From Desulfosporosinus nitroreducens (GTDB lineage Bacteria; Bacillota; Desulfitobacteriia; Desulfitobacteriales; Desulfitobacteriaceae): 64,000 nucleotides of DNA. Location: the NCBI RefSeq assembly GCF_023897015.1, contig NZ_JAMHFY010000004.1, positions 62,001 through 126,000 of the forward strand, written 5' to 3'. A program made the position numbers and the translations under genes. The notes under the pieces are model-generated. The model worked only from the letters and a program-made list of their open reading frames with translations, ran no database searches and was not told the DNA's origin. How positions within the stretch are numbered: the stretch's first letter is position 1; every line of letters begins with the position of its first letter. Positions 37,154 through 46,176 of the stretch are shown piece by piece.

Positions 37154-38026
37154 TTATGGTTTAGGGAGTAAATCCTCCAGAAGATCGTAAGCTAAGCCCC
37201 GAATAGCCTGACGTTTATACTCTTGCGAAGCACGGCCTGGAATCGCTCGGTCAACTGCATCTGTTAAATGGTCGGCAACTTCCTCAGCAAAATCCGAATT
37301 AACCTGCTTGCCTTGTAATCCCCGCTCCAATTCCTCTAAACGAAAGGGGATGGGTCCCAAAGCTCCCACAGCCCATCTTGAGGAAAGAATTTTTTGGTCC
37401 TCTGGGTCATATTCCACCATTGCCGCCATATTCAACCGGGCAATTGAGACCGCAGTACGACTTCCAATTTTCCCAAAAGCACTAATAATTCCTGCTCTCC
37501 CCTGGGATTTCCAGATTGGAAAATCGATCTCTGTTATCAATTCCTTCTTCTGCAAACCTTGACCGTCTCCCCCTTGGAACTGAGCAAAGGGCACTCTCCG
37601 CACACCCTGTGGTCCGGCAATATTGACCCACGCTTCCAGAACCAGCAAAGCAGGCAAACTGTCTCCGGCGGGCGAGGCGTTCGCAATATTTCCGCCTATA
37701 GTAGCCCTGTTTCGAATTTGAGCAGACCCTACCTGAGATGCCGCCTGGCTCAAACACCGAGCCTTCCCACTCAGCAAATCACTTTCACTGATTTGGGTAA
37801 AGGTTGTCCCGCTCCCGATCCTCACCCTTCCCTCAACTTCCTCAATGAATTTCAGTTCCGGAATCAAGGAAAGATCCATAAGCCAAGCAGGTCGTATCTG
37901 CCCCCCTTGTAACTTAATGACAAGATCAGTGCCACCACTTATAAAAACGACGTCCTCATTAATTCGAGAAATAGTCTCAATACCTTCCACAACTGTCGCC
38001 GGACAAACAAACTCACATTTCGTCAT
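37154..38026 (-). CDS. Molybdenum hydroxylase FAD-binding subunit, orphan
   Basis: 290 aa from ATG 38026 (GGAG eight bases upstream). It matches the medium FAD subunit of xanthine dehydrogenase/CO dehydrogenase-type enzymes: FISGGTDLVIKLQGG, IGSGTTFTQI, and the second FAD loop ATIGGNIANASPAGDSLPAL. The large molybdopterin subunit and the small Fe-S subunit are not adjacent, so its partners are elsewhere or it has a different role. It precedes the sigma-54 activator on the same strand and may be co-transcribed with it. Confidence 0.9.
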   Translation of the reverse strand: MTKCEFVCPATVVEGIETISRINEDVVFISGGTDLVIKLQGGQIRPAWLMDLSLIPELKFIEEVEGRVRIGSGTTFTQISESDLLSGKARCLSQAASQVGSAQIRNRATIGGNIANASPAGDSLPALLVLEAWVNIAGPQGVRRVPFAQFQGGDGQGLQKKELITEIDFPIWKSQGRAGIISAFGKIGSRTAVSIARLNMAAMVEYDPEDQKILSSRWAVGALGPIPFRLEELERGLQGKQVNSDFAEEVADHLTDAVDRAIPGRASQEYKRQAIRGLAYDLLEDLLPKP

Positions 38027-38156
38027 CCTAAAAACTCCTCTATTTCTCCTACTTACAGAACATGAAGGGAACATGGTGGTTCTTGTCCAACCACGATTCT
38101 TGAACTTAATTGTTCTAAATATTCGATATTTAGTACGCGTATCCCTTCCTTATTGT

Positions 38157-38173
38157 CAGCAAAAGTTTAACCT
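38157..38173 (-). promoter_or_regulatory. Weak sigma-54 promoter candidate before the FAD subunit gene
   Basis: Minus-strand AGGTTAAACTTTTGCTG has GG and GC ten bases apart and a good -12, but a poor -24. Between 38175 and 38472 nothing else is recognised beyond AT-rich intergenic DNA. Confidence 0.3.
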
Positions 38174-38472
38174 CAACTGTATTCAATCTGGCTAAATATA
38201 TAACATTTTCCACAACATGAAGGATATAACTCCTATATCCTACCGAAATTATCTGATGGAATGGAGGAGTTGCTAATTGGAAAGCAAAATAACAACAGTT
38301 CATTTATACATATTTATTGATAAGTAAGTACACAATACAGTTAGGATCAGTAATGTAAACGCATGTTTTGATGGATAAGTCTGTACTATATGATATTGGC
38401 AAGCCGATAGTAACTTAAAATATACACAAATATATCTCTATTAGAAAATTTATCATAAAGGGGAATACTATC

Positions 38473-39744
38473 ATGAGCAACTATAACGCAGTATTAGCAA
38501 GAAATACGGAAAATGCTCCAAAAGGTATCGGTCCATATTCACAAACTGTAGCTTTCTCTCATTACAATAATCTTTCAGCTCAATTACCCATCGATCCAAA
38601 ATCCGGCAAGTTGGTAGCTGGTGGTGCAAAAGAGCAGGCTGAACAGTGCTTTAAAAATATCAAAGCAATTGTAGACAGCATCAACCATGTTATGAGCGAT
38701 GTTGTTAGAATCACTGTATTCGTTAAGAATATTAAAGATATTGATGCTGTAGACGAAGTTTATAAAACATTCTTCCCAGGCTATGTTCCTACACGGACGA
38801 ATGTCGCAGTTGCAGCTTTGCCTATGGATGCTTTGGTGCAAATTGAAGCACTTGTTTCAAACGGTGAAGGTACAATTCCAAACGCACCACAAGCAGGCGA
38901 CCTCATAAAGCTTACAAATAACACGGCTAATGCGCCAACATGTCCTCTATCTACGCAAGTTGTAGCTTTTTCTCATTACAATAATCTTTCAGCTCAATTA
39001 CCTATCGATCCAAAATCCGGTAGAGTGGTAGCCGGTGGTGTAAAAGAGCAGGCTGGACAGTGCTTAAAGAATATCAAGGCAATTTTAGAAAGTATCGACG
39101 TTCCTTTTGACGATATTGTTAAAATTAATATCTTCCTCAAAAACCTCTCGGATATTGAAGCCGTAAACGAAGTTTATACAACATTTTTCCCAGACTCGGC
39201 TATCGCCAGGACCGCAGCCTATGTCCCTGCACGGACAACAGTTGCAGCTTCAGCTTTACCTATGGATGCTTTGATACAAATTGAAGCAGTGGTGTCACAC
39301 GGAGATGGTACACCCCCACAAGCTGTTGAAGACAGGCATGGACTCATCATAGAAGCAAACAATACGGAAAATGCACCAAAAAGTTCTCTATATACACAAA
39401 CTGTAGCTTTTTCTCATTACAATCATATTTCAGCTCAATTACCTCTAAACCCCAAAACTGGTGAAATGGTAGCTGGTGGTGTAAAAGAGCAGGCTGGACA
39501 GTGCTTAAAAAATATCAAGGCAATTGTAGAAAGTCTCGACCACGTTATGGACGATGTGGTTAAAGTAAATATCTTCCTTAAAAATATCGCAGATATTAAT
39601 GCTGTAGACGAAGTTTACACAACATTCTTCCCAAGCGGTGTTCCTGCACGAAGAACAGTTGGCGTATCAGCTTTACCTAAAGATGCTTTAGTCCAAATCG
39701 ATGCAGTTGTATCAAACGCTGAAGGAACACCTCCAAAAGCATAA
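38473..39744 (+). CDS. Triple RidA-domain fusion protein
   Basis: 423 aa built from three tandem RidA/YjgF domains (about 8-132, 150-280 and 296-420). Ordinary RidA is ~130 aa and works as a homotrimer that hydrolyses reactive enamine/imine intermediates, with active sites at subunit interfaces. Here each repeat keeps the catalytic Arg (Arg108, Arg254, Arg393 in the P-x-R motif) and the IEA/IDA C-terminal strand; the usual SGQ is SAQ in all three. Repeat 2 has an extra ~8 residues (DSAIARTAA). The repeats are also similar in DNA (the GTAGCTTTTTCTCATTACAA block recurs), pointing to recent duplication. No signal peptide; gene stands alone with terminators behind it. Confidence 0.93.
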   Translation: MSNYNAVLARNTENAPKGIGPYSQTVAFSHYNNLSAQLPIDPKSGKLVAGGAKEQAEQCFKNIKAIVDSINHVMSDVVRITVFVKNIKDIDAVDEVYKTFFPGYVPTRTNVAVAALPMDALVQIEALVSNGEGTIPNAPQAGDLIKLTNNTANAPTCPLSTQVVAFSHYNNLSAQLPIDPKSGRVVAGGVKEQAGQCLKNIKAILESIDVPFDDIVKINIFLKNLSDIEAVNEVYTTFFPDSAIARTAAYVPARTTVAASALPMDALIQIEAVVSHGDGTPPQAVEDRHGLIIEANNTENAPKSSLYTQTVAFSHYNHISAQLPLNPKTGEMVAGGVKEQAGQCLKNIKAIVESLDHVMDDVVKVNIFLKNIADINAVDEVYTTFFPSGVPARRTVGVSALPKDALVQIDAVVSNAEGTPPKA

Positions 39745-39765
39745 CAGGCATTTGTTTGTAAATAC

Positions 39766-39872
39766 AGGAACGATCTCAAATGAAAATTGAGACAGCTTCC
39801 GTTTTTTAATAGCGCAAATGAAAAAGCATCGAGATTTTAGCCGATTATGGCAGAAATCTTGATGCTTTTTTA
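39766..39872 (+). terminator. Two tandem terminators after the RidA gene
   Basis: First hairpin around TCTCAA/TTGAGA with GGAA/TTCC and TTTTTT at 39766-39808; second AAAGCATCGAGATTT/AAATCTTGATGC with TTTTTT at 39828-39872. Confidence 0.75.
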
Positions 39873-39989
39873 GTTTCCGGGCATAACAAAAAAACTGGGT
39901 TAGCTTGCGAATCTATGCGATTGAATTTTTATAGAGATTGACAGTCGCTTAAAGGAATTGGAAGATGAATAAACAGATAATAGCTCACA

Positions 39990-40045
39990 CAAAAATGCCC
40001 TATAGCATAGACTGTCAAAAAGTCTACTCTATAGGGCATATATAT
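39990..40045 (-). terminator. Terminator after yhbY
   Basis: Minus-strand TGCCCTATAG arm pairs with CTATAGGGCA, followed by TTTTTG; the loop is about 30 bases with inner pairing. Confidence 0.75.
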
Positions 40046-40065
40046 TGTTTTCCGATCTCTTTTTC

Positions 40066-40359
40066 CTATCTCGGCAACTCTATAACCGGCTTATCCTTGG
40101 AAGGCTTGTACAGCAAGAAATTACGACCAATTACTTGTACCAGTTCAGACCCGGTCTGATCAGCGAGTTCAGTCGCCACAGATTTCGGCTCCTCCATACA
40201 ATTTTGCAAAACTCGTCCCTTTATCAGCTCCCGAGCTTCTATGGTTTGGTTCGTTTGGATGATGACTGATTCTGTAATTCCACCCTTCCCCACTTGAAGA
40301 ATCGGCACCATTTCATTCCCCATGGCCCGTAAATAACGCTTTTGTTTTCCTGTTAACAC
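40066..40359 (-). CDS. yhbY: CRM-domain ribosome assembly RNA-binding protein YhbY
   Basis: 97 aa, a single CRM domain with the GxxG loop (QVGKGGITESVI). YhbY associates with 50S precursors. In many Firmicutes it sits between obgE and nadD; here an efflux permease/adaptor pair separates it from obgE and a 33-kb block separates it from nadD. Confidence 0.93.
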   Translation of the reverse strand: MLTGKQKRYLRAMGNEMVPILQVGKGGITESVIIQTNQTIEARELIKGRVLQNCMEEPKSVATELADQTGSELVQVIGRNFLLYKPSKDKPVIELPR

Positions 40360-40385
40360 GGAAATCTTCCCCCTAAAATCAATCT

Positions 40386-41585
40386 TTACTCATATCTCAA
40401 GGCCGCCATCGGTTCGAGTTTGGCCGCTTTTAAAGCCGGATAAAAACCGAAGAAGAGTCCCACTCCAATCGAGAAGGACACGGCAAATATTATCGCCCAG
40501 CCGGACAAAAGCGGTGGCCAGTTCAAAAGGTGAGACGCTATCAGCGCACTCCCTACCCCTAAAGCGATACCCAGAATCCCACCAATGAGAGATAAAACAA
40601 TAGCCTCTAATAAAAATTGCAATAAAATGTCACGCTCTTTGGCCCCCACAGCTTTGCGCAGTCCAATTTCCCGCGTGCGTTCTGTCACAGAAACCAACAT
40701 AATGTTCATAATTCCGATTCCTCCCACTAAGAGGGAGATTCCAGCAACCAAACCGATAAAGCTGGTTAGTATCCGCATAATCGTATTAGCTGATTGCACC
40801 AGTTGCTGTACATTAAAAACTTCATATTGATTGGTTGTCCCATGGCGCACGTTCAAAATACGCTTAGCATTATCAATCGTACTTGCCAAATCCGCTTCTC
40901 GGTAAGTCGCACCTTCCAACTGGTCTACTCGCCGCGATTGAAAGACATCCGACCAGGTTCCCCAGGGCATATAGGCATACGCATTCTGTGGACCTACATT
41001 AAATTGGGCAAAGGCTGAGGTATCCTTAGCCAAAACCCCAATCACTCGACAAGGAACACTGCGGACAATAACCTGCTGTCCCAAAGGATTTCCTGCCCCA
41101 AATAGATTTTCTCCCAAGGTCTGATCAATCACCACCACGCGACGGTCTGCCGCAAACTCCTCCTCAGTGAAGAATCGCCCTCTGGCAATATCCCGGTTGC
41201 GCAAGTCCGCAAATTCAGGAGTAGTTCCCACGACCATAGCTGAAGAACGCTTTTGATTCACCTCTAGGGCAGTGTATTCAATACTCGTGGGAATCAATAT
41301 CTTGACTTGGGGCAAGGCTCGTTTCAAGCTTTCTCCATCCTGCAGACTTAAGCGTTCCCCCTCATTTTGTCCGCTGTTGCCAACTGACTTAGCGTACAAT
41401 ACAAACAAGTTAACCCCGCTTTTCTCCATTTCCTGCATAATGGCAGCCTTGCCTCCCAGACCGATGGTGACCACAGCGATCACAGCGGCAATCCCAATAA
41501 TAATCCCCAGCATCGTCAGTCCCGAGCGAAGTTTATTGGTTCTCAAGCTAAAAAGTGCTCCGCGCAGTCCTTCAATAAGGCTCAT
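40386..41585 (-). CDS. MacB/FtsX-type ABC permease
   Basis: 399 aa. One N-terminal TM (LTMLGIIIGIAAVIAVVTIG), a periplasmic-core-like MacB_PCD region to about 270, then three TMs with the FtsX domain (VGGIGIMNIMLVSVTERTREIGLRKAVGA). The ATG overlaps the adaptor stop by four bases (ATGA), showing tight coupling. The ATPase that such permeases need is not in this cluster. Confidence 0.92.
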   Translation of the reverse strand: MSLIEGLRGALFSLRTNKLRSGLTMLGIIIGIAAVIAVVTIGLGGKAAIMQEMEKSGVNLFVLYAKSVGNSGQNEGERLSLQDGESLKRALPQVKILIPTSIEYTALEVNQKRSSAMVVGTTPEFADLRNRDIARGRFFTEEEFAADRRVVVIDQTLGENLFGAGNPLGQQVIVRSVPCRVIGVLAKDTSAFAQFNVGPQNAYAYMPWGTWSDVFQSRRVDQLEGATYREADLASTIDNAKRILNVRHGTTNQYEVFNVQQLVQSANTIMRILTSFIGLVAGISLLVGGIGIMNIMLVSVTERTREIGLRKAVGAKERDILLQFLLEAIVLSLIGGILGIALGVGSALIASHLLNWPPLLSGWAIIFAVSFSIGVGLFFGFYPALKAAKLEPMAALRYE

Positions 41586-42793
41586 ACGCCTCCACTTCCC
41601 GCCTCAGGGACGACCTGCATTCCTTCCGAAAAATCATTGGAGGGATTTAAAACCACCTGGTCTCCAGAATTTAAGCCGGAGGTGATTTCCTGGTGTGTGT
41701 CATTCCCAATCCCAAGCTTGACTTCTGTTTTCTCAAGACGGCCAGCCTGGATTCGGTAAACATAGTTTTTGTTTCCTTCTTGAAAAAGGGCCTCTTGTGG
41801 AACAGCTAAGACCCCTTCCTTAGTCGCCACAATAATTTCGATGGTCACAGTAAAACCAGGCTTCAGTTCAAGCGGAGCTTTCTCTAAACGAATTTTTATC
41901 CCTACTGTTGGAGAAGCGCTTCCCTGAATGCTAGTCTTCGAGACTGCCGTCGGGGCAATCTCAACAATCGTCCCTTGAACAGACGCGTCTCCCAGCATCT
42001 TACTTGAAATGCTAACTTTCCCGCCGACTTGAACCTTTCCCGCATCAATTTCGTTCAGTTGTGCCTCGACATTCATTTGGGTTAGATCAGCCACCACTAC
42101 TAACGGCACCTGCACAGAAGACAAGTTACCCTCTTGAGCATTCACTTCAACCACAGTACCCGCCATACTAGCTTTATGAATTAGTTGACCCTGTTGCACC
42201 TGAGCAACTTTCAACATTTCCTGAGCCTGCTTTAAGGCAGCCTTACTCTGTGCCAAGGCTCCCTCCGCCTGCCTTATGACGACCGGACTTACCAAGCTTT
42301 CCTGAGGAGTACTATTCTGTTCGCTTAAAAACTGAGGAAGCAGCGAACTTACAACACCTGCCCCATCCGCAGAACTATCGGGTGAAAGACCAGCTGTACT
42401 CGCAGCACTTTGGGCCTTCTTCAGCTCGTCCAAATTGGCCTGAGCGGTACTTACAACCGTCTGAGCTGCCTCGACACTCACCTTCGCCTGGGCCACTTGG
42501 GCATCGACCAGCGTAGTATCCAGCGCAACAAGAGTCTGTCCCGCCTGGACAGAATCCCCCACCTTCACAGCCACCTTCGCTACACGACCGGGAGTTAGAA
42601 CACGGACTTCCTGGCTGGACACCGGAACCACGCTCCCCGTCGCAAAGACGTTTTCCTGCATCGAAATCGGAGTGACCACTCCAGCTTTGACCTGCAGTGG
42701 ACCCTGAGGCTTCCCCCAAAACCACCAAACACCAAAGGCTAACGCAAGAACTAAGAGCATTGCCCCAATCATCCACCAGAGACGTTTCGTCAC
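41582..42793 (-). CDS. Efflux membrane-fusion (HlyD/RND adaptor) protein
   Basis: 403 aa from GTG 42793 (GGGGG upstream). One N-terminal TM, then biotinyl-lipoyl halves (VGDSVQAGQTLVALD and VEVNAQEGNLSSVQVPLVVV) around a helical hairpin, and beta-barrel and proximal domains. With the permease it forms a MacAB-like exporter for an unknown compound. The pair is inserted between obgE and yhbY. Confidence 0.92.
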   Translation of the reverse strand: MTKRLWWMIGAMLLVLALAFGVWWFWGKPQGPLQVKAGVVTPISMQENVFATGSVVPVSSQEVRVLTPGRVAKVAVKVGDSVQAGQTLVALDTTLVDAQVAQAKVSVEAAQTVVSTAQANLDELKKAQSAASTAGLSPDSSADGAGVVSSLLPQFLSEQNSTPQESLVSPVVIRQAEGALAQSKAALKQAQEMLKVAQVQQGQLIHKASMAGTVVEVNAQEGNLSSVQVPLVVVADLTQMNVEAQLNEIDAGKVQVGGKVSISSKMLGDASVQGTIVEIAPTAVSKTSIQGSASPTVGIKIRLEKAPLELKPGFTVTIEIIVATKEGVLAVPQEALFQEGNKNYVYRIQAGRLEKTEVKLGIGNDTHQEITSGLNSGDQVVLNPSNDFSEGMQVVPEAGSGGV

Positions 42794-42835
42794 ATTGTTA
42801 CCCCCAAACCAACGAAAATGCCTAAGACCTAACTA

Positions 42836-44104
42836 CTACACCCAATCAAATTTAACCCCAGCAATATCAACTTTATCCCCTTCTTTGATTCCTTCCGCCC
42901 GTAAAGCGTCATCAATCCCCATCACCTTTAAAATGTTTTGGAAACGATAGACACTGGCCTCTCGGTCAAAAAAGGTCATCTTAACATGCTTTTCAATTTC
43001 CGGACCTTCAACAATAAAGAGGTCCTCTTCTTTACGAATTTCGAAACGCTTGTCCGGATCAGCCTTCGTAACCCGGTGTTCTGTGGGAAGACTTAAAATT
43101 TGCGGAGCTGAGATATCCGGCAAGATCTTAGCAATGTGATAGACCAGGTCTTGCAGACCCTCCCCCGTTGCCGCAGATACCGCAAAGATTTCGCGACTTC
43201 CCTCAACCGCTTCCTTAAGACGCTGCAAATGCTCTTCAGCTCCCGGAATATCCATCTTATTGGCAACAATAACCACCGGCCGTTCCGCAAGCACAGGACT
43301 ATAGAGCCGCAGTTCATCCTGAATAATTTTCAAATCCTCGAGCGGATCTCGTTCTTCCGAGCCGGAGATATCTAACACATGCAGAATCAAGCGTGTTCGC
43401 TCTGTATGGCGTAAAAACTCGTGACCCAATCCGGCCCCCGTATGAGCACCCTCGATCAGCCCCGGAATATCTGCCATAACAAAGCTTTCCCCATCCTCAA
43501 CATCCACTACCCCCAAATTCGGAACTAAGGTAGTAAAGTGATAATCGGCAATCTTGGGCTTCGCAGCAGACACCTTCGAAATAATCGTGGATTTTCCTAC
43601 ATTAGGGAACCCGACCAACCCAACGTCAGCTAAGAGTTTCAACTCCAAACGCAGCCAATGTTCCACGCCCGGTTCTCCATTTTCCGCCAAGGTGGGTGCT
43701 TTATTGGTATTGCTCATAAAACGAGCATTCCCCCTGCCGCCACGACCGCCTGCCGCCACAACGACTCGCTGTCCATGTTCAGTAATGTCAGCAATCGTTT
43801 CCCCGGTTCCGTCATCGAAGACCACTGTACCCACAGGAATACGCAAGACAGTGTCCGTACCGCTCCGACCGCTCATATTCTTCGCCTGCCCATGGTCCCC
43901 TCGGTCACCCTTATAATGCCGCTTATAGCGAAAGTCCACCAAGGTCCTTAAACCCTCATCTCCCACAAACACAATACTGCCCCCGCGCCCGCCATCACCG
44001 CCGCTCGGGCCGCCTTCAGGGACATATTTTTCTCGACGAAAAGCGACAGCTCCTGCTCCGCCATCCCCGCCTTTAACATAAATCTTCGCCTGATCATAAA
44101 ACAT
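42836..44104 (-). CDS. obgE: Obg/CgtA GTPase
   Basis: 422 aa. Glycine-rich Obg fold at 1-158 (GGDGGAGAVAFRREKYVPEG), G domain with GFPNVGKST, DIPGLIEGAH and NKMD, and a C-terminal OCT domain typical of Gram-positive bacteria. Roles in 50S assembly, stringent response and sporulation are known for the family. AGGAGAATCATTT precedes ATG 44104. It follows spo0B, as in Bacillus. Confidence 0.96.
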   Translation of the reverse strand: MFYDQAKIYVKGGDGGAGAVAFRREKYVPEGGPSGGDGGRGGSIVFVGDEGLRTLVDFRYKRHYKGDRGDHGQAKNMSGRSGTDTVLRIPVGTVVFDDGTGETIADITEHGQRVVVAAGGRGGRGNARFMSNTNKAPTLAENGEPGVEHWLRLELKLLADVGLVGFPNVGKSTIISKVSAAKPKIADYHFTTLVPNLGVVDVEDGESFVMADIPGLIEGAHTGAGLGHEFLRHTERTRLILHVLDISGSEERDPLEDLKIIQDELRLYSPVLAERPVVIVANKMDIPGAEEHLQRLKEAVEGSREIFAVSAATGEGLQDLVYHIAKILPDISAPQILSLPTEHRVTKADPDKRFEIRKEEDLFIVEGPEIEKHVKMTFFDREASVYRFQNILKVMGIDDALRAEGIKEGDKVDIAGVKFDWV

Positions 44105-44157
44105 AAATGATTCTCCTTACGCACAAACAATCTAAACTCTGGCCTGCCCAGGCTTAC

Positions 44158-44670
44158 TCAGCTGCTCTGATTCAATCTTATTAATTGATCACAGAGCACT
44201 GTCTCCTCATCGGATAATATAAACTGACAAGCTAAGCCACCCGGTTCATCAAATAAGTACACTTCAGCATTCAAGTCTTTTAAAGCCCTGGACTGAATAA
44301 CTATTGCCATGCATTCATTAGTGTACCCGTATAACCCTTCCACATATTCTTCCTGCCAATGATCTTTCCAAAACTCTTTTTGTTTCATCTCTTCAGGAAA
44401 ATCAATCGTAGCCATAACCTTTTCCTGACTGAGACGAATCATAAGACCCAACAGAATCGCCCCTAAATAAGGTTCTGGAATTTGCGCTATCTTTTGCTCC
44501 TCCTGCGATGCAGAAGCCGTCTGCTGCATGTATAAAAGGGCCTCGGCCGATCGATTAAGCTGTAAATTACCCATAATTACCTGCCAGTGATTCATGAAAT
44601 CATGTCTTTGCAGGCGATACCACTGTAACAACTCTGACAAAAGAACTCTATCTAACTTTGACATAGTCAT
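44158..44670 (-). CDS. spo0B: Spo0B-like phosphotransferase
   Basis: 170 aa. The N-terminal helical hairpin has the phosphorylatable His in LQRHDFMNHWQVIMGNLQL; the C-terminal part is a degenerate ATPase-like fold. Spo0B passes phosphate from Spo0F to Spo0A in the Bacillus phosphorelay. Its place between rpmA and obgE is conserved. In this lineage a complete phosphorelay is uncertain, so it may act as an Obg- or ribosome-linked regulator instead. Confidence 0.85.
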   Translation of the reverse strand: MTMSKLDRVLLSELLQWYRLQRHDFMNHWQVIMGNLQLNRSAEALLYMQQTASASQEEQKIAQIPEPYLGAILLGLMIRLSQEKVMATIDFPEEMKQKEFWKDHWQEEYVEGLYGYTNECMAIVIQSRALKDLNAEVYLFDEPGGLACQFILSDEETVLCDQLIRLNQSS

Positions 44671-44762
44671 CGTTTTCCTCTCATCCCGCCACTTTATTTT
44701 GCTACAGAACCGTGATTTGTTATGTACTCATATACAGTCAGTTGATACTTTCTGTCTATACA

Positions 44763-44790
44763 CGAAAAACCCCTGGGTTTTCCCAGGGGT
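44763..44790 (-). terminator. Terminator after rpmA
   Basis: Minus-strand CCCCTGGG-AAAA-CCCAGGGG stem followed by TTTTT, 15 bases after the rpmA stop. Confidence 0.9.
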
Positions 44791-44805
44791 AATGTAAGAG
44801 ACAGC

Positions 44806-45114
44806 TTATTGGGCAATAGCCACCGGTGTTTTTGGGCGCTCAGCATAAATACTAACTTGTTTGTGCAATCGATCTTTATGCTCAAATTTCACATAACCAT
44901 CGATCAAAGCAAACAAGGTGTCATCTTTACCCAGACCACAGTTTTTGGCGGGATGAAACTTCGTACCGCGTTGACGTACGATAATCGTACCTGCAGTAAC
45001 GAATTGGCCGTCGCCACGTTTTAAGCCGAGGCGTTGAGCATTACTGTCCCGACCGTTACGCGAGCTACCTACCCCTTTTTTATGGGCAAACAATTGAAGA
45101 TTCATTTTTAGCAT
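44806..45114 (-). CDS. rpmA: 50S ribosomal protein L27 with Prp-cleaved N-terminal extension
   Basis: 102 aa from ATG 45114 (AAGGAGG eight bases upstream). The N-terminus [18 protein letters not shown] carries the Firmicute extension whose NLQLF is removed by Prp before L27 can work; the mature protein would start at AHKKG. It overlaps the prp stop. Confidence 0.97.
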   Translation of the reverse strand: MLKMNLQLFAHKKGVGSSRNGRDSNAQRLGLKRGDGQFVTAGTIIVRQRGTKFHPAKNCGLGKDDTLFALIDGYVKFEHKDRLHKQVSIYAERPKTPVAIAQ

Positions 45115-45482
45115 GGAGTCCACCTCCTTCGATCAATAAATATATAATTCTGACTGTAAGCCGTCTGTATTTGTTCGATACCTAACATCATCGTTTGCAG
45201 AATCCACTGAGCCTTCTCTAAATCTTGCTCTGAAACCCCCATAAGCTGGCAGGTGATGTGTCCATCCCCCTCCTGTACTTTAGGAGCAACCGGCAAGAAA
45301 TGCTCTAACCCATTGACAGCCGCGATACTCAGTGCAGAAACACCCGCACATACAATATCCCGACCCTCCTCTGCAAAACCAGCATGTCCGGACAGCTCGA
45401 ATTCACGAATCTGCCCCTGATCATCTGACCATACTACAAGACGAATACCGTCTTGGTGCTTACGCTTGGAGTGCTTCGACAA
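45108..45482 (-). CDS. prp: Ribosomal-processing cysteine protease Prp
   Basis: Prp (YsxB family) cleaves the L27 extension. The catalytic pair is seen in [24 protein letters not shown] (His of SGHA and Cys of VCAGVS). Its start is unclear: the family normally begins at the IRLVVW segment, which here is preceded by ATT 45446, 13 bases after the rplU stop. The only standard start in reach is TTG 45482 inside the rplU end, adding 12 residues. Neither has a convincing ribosome binding site, so translation probably couples to rplU. Confidence 0.9.
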   Translation of the reverse strand: MSKHSKRKHQDGIRLVVWSDDQGQIREFELSGHAGFAEEGRDIVCAGVSALSIAAVNGLEHFLPVAPKVQEGDGHITCQLMGVSEQDLEKAQWILQTMMLGIEQIQTAYSQNYIFIDRRRWTPC

Positions 45483-45771
45483 GAACTTTTGTGTAGGGTT
45501 GACGATGTCCTTGTTTGCGTCGATAGTTCTTCTTGGATTTGAATTTGAAGACAATAATCTTCTCCCCTTTACCGTGCTCCACAACCTTCAGCACTGCTGT
45601 AGCACCTGCTACAACTGGGGTTCCAACATTCACTGAACCGTCTTTTTCCACGAGGAGAACCTGATCAATCGTTACGGCATCTCCTACATTAGCATCAAGT
45701 TTTTCAACGTAAATAACGTCGCCTTCTTGAACGCGGAACTGCTTACCACCGGTTTCAATTACTGCGTACAT
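45460..45771 (-). CDS. rplU: 50S ribosomal protein L21
   Basis: 103 aa, [18 protein letters not shown] to KVLVEALQA, with the usual [15 protein letters not shown]-terminus. GGGAGG precedes ATG 45771; frame openness upstream is non-coding leader. First gene of the rplU-prp-rpmA operon. Confidence 0.97.
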   Translation of the reverse strand: MYAVIETGGKQFRVQEGDVIYVEKLDANVGDAVTIDQVLLVEKDGSVNVGTPVVAGATAVLKVVEHGKGEKIIVFKFKSKKNYRRKQGHRQPYTKVLVEALQA

Positions 45772-45779
45772 TTTATTAC

Positions 45780-45878
45780 ACCTCCCATGCCCTAGACTCG
45801 CCATTGCAGGTCGGTTTTTTATGTAAAAACCTGTTGATACCTGATTCGAGCGGTTGCGGTGAGAAGTCACCACATTTA
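45780..45878 (-). promoter_or_regulatory. L21 (rplU) leader RNA
   Basis: The transcript before rplU contains AACCGACCTGCAATGGCGAG and TCTAGGGCATGGGAGGTG, which resemble the conserved core of the Firmicute L21 leader family that mediates autoregulation by a ribosomal protein. Recognition is from memory of the family, not from a model search. Confidence 0.65.
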
Positions 45879-45881
45879 AGT

Positions 45882-45911
45882 ATTTTAGCATTTGAGCACT
45901 AGTGTTGTCAA
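45882..45911 (-). promoter_or_regulatory. Sigma-A promoter for rplU
   Basis: Minus-strand TTGACA (45906-45911), an 18-base spacer and TAAAAT (45882-45887) preceded by TG. Between 45912 and 46176 only AT-rich intergenic DNA is seen. Confidence 0.75.
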
Positions 45912-46176
45912 CCTTTAGCATATATTATTGTTCTTATTTTGCAGGCATTTCCTTAGCCCCTTTAATTTCAGAACCTTTTTACATTATTGTAACAAAAGAT
46001 CGAAATAATGTAACAGAAAGATTATATCTTATAAAATATATATCTTCTTGCCGAAAATTTAAGTTTAAGACAGAAAACAAATATTAGGATATGACTAATC
46101 GGAGATGTCTATTGAAGGAAAACACGAAACAGCTGCCGAATATAAATATACCATAAATTGTAAGGAGTGATATTAT

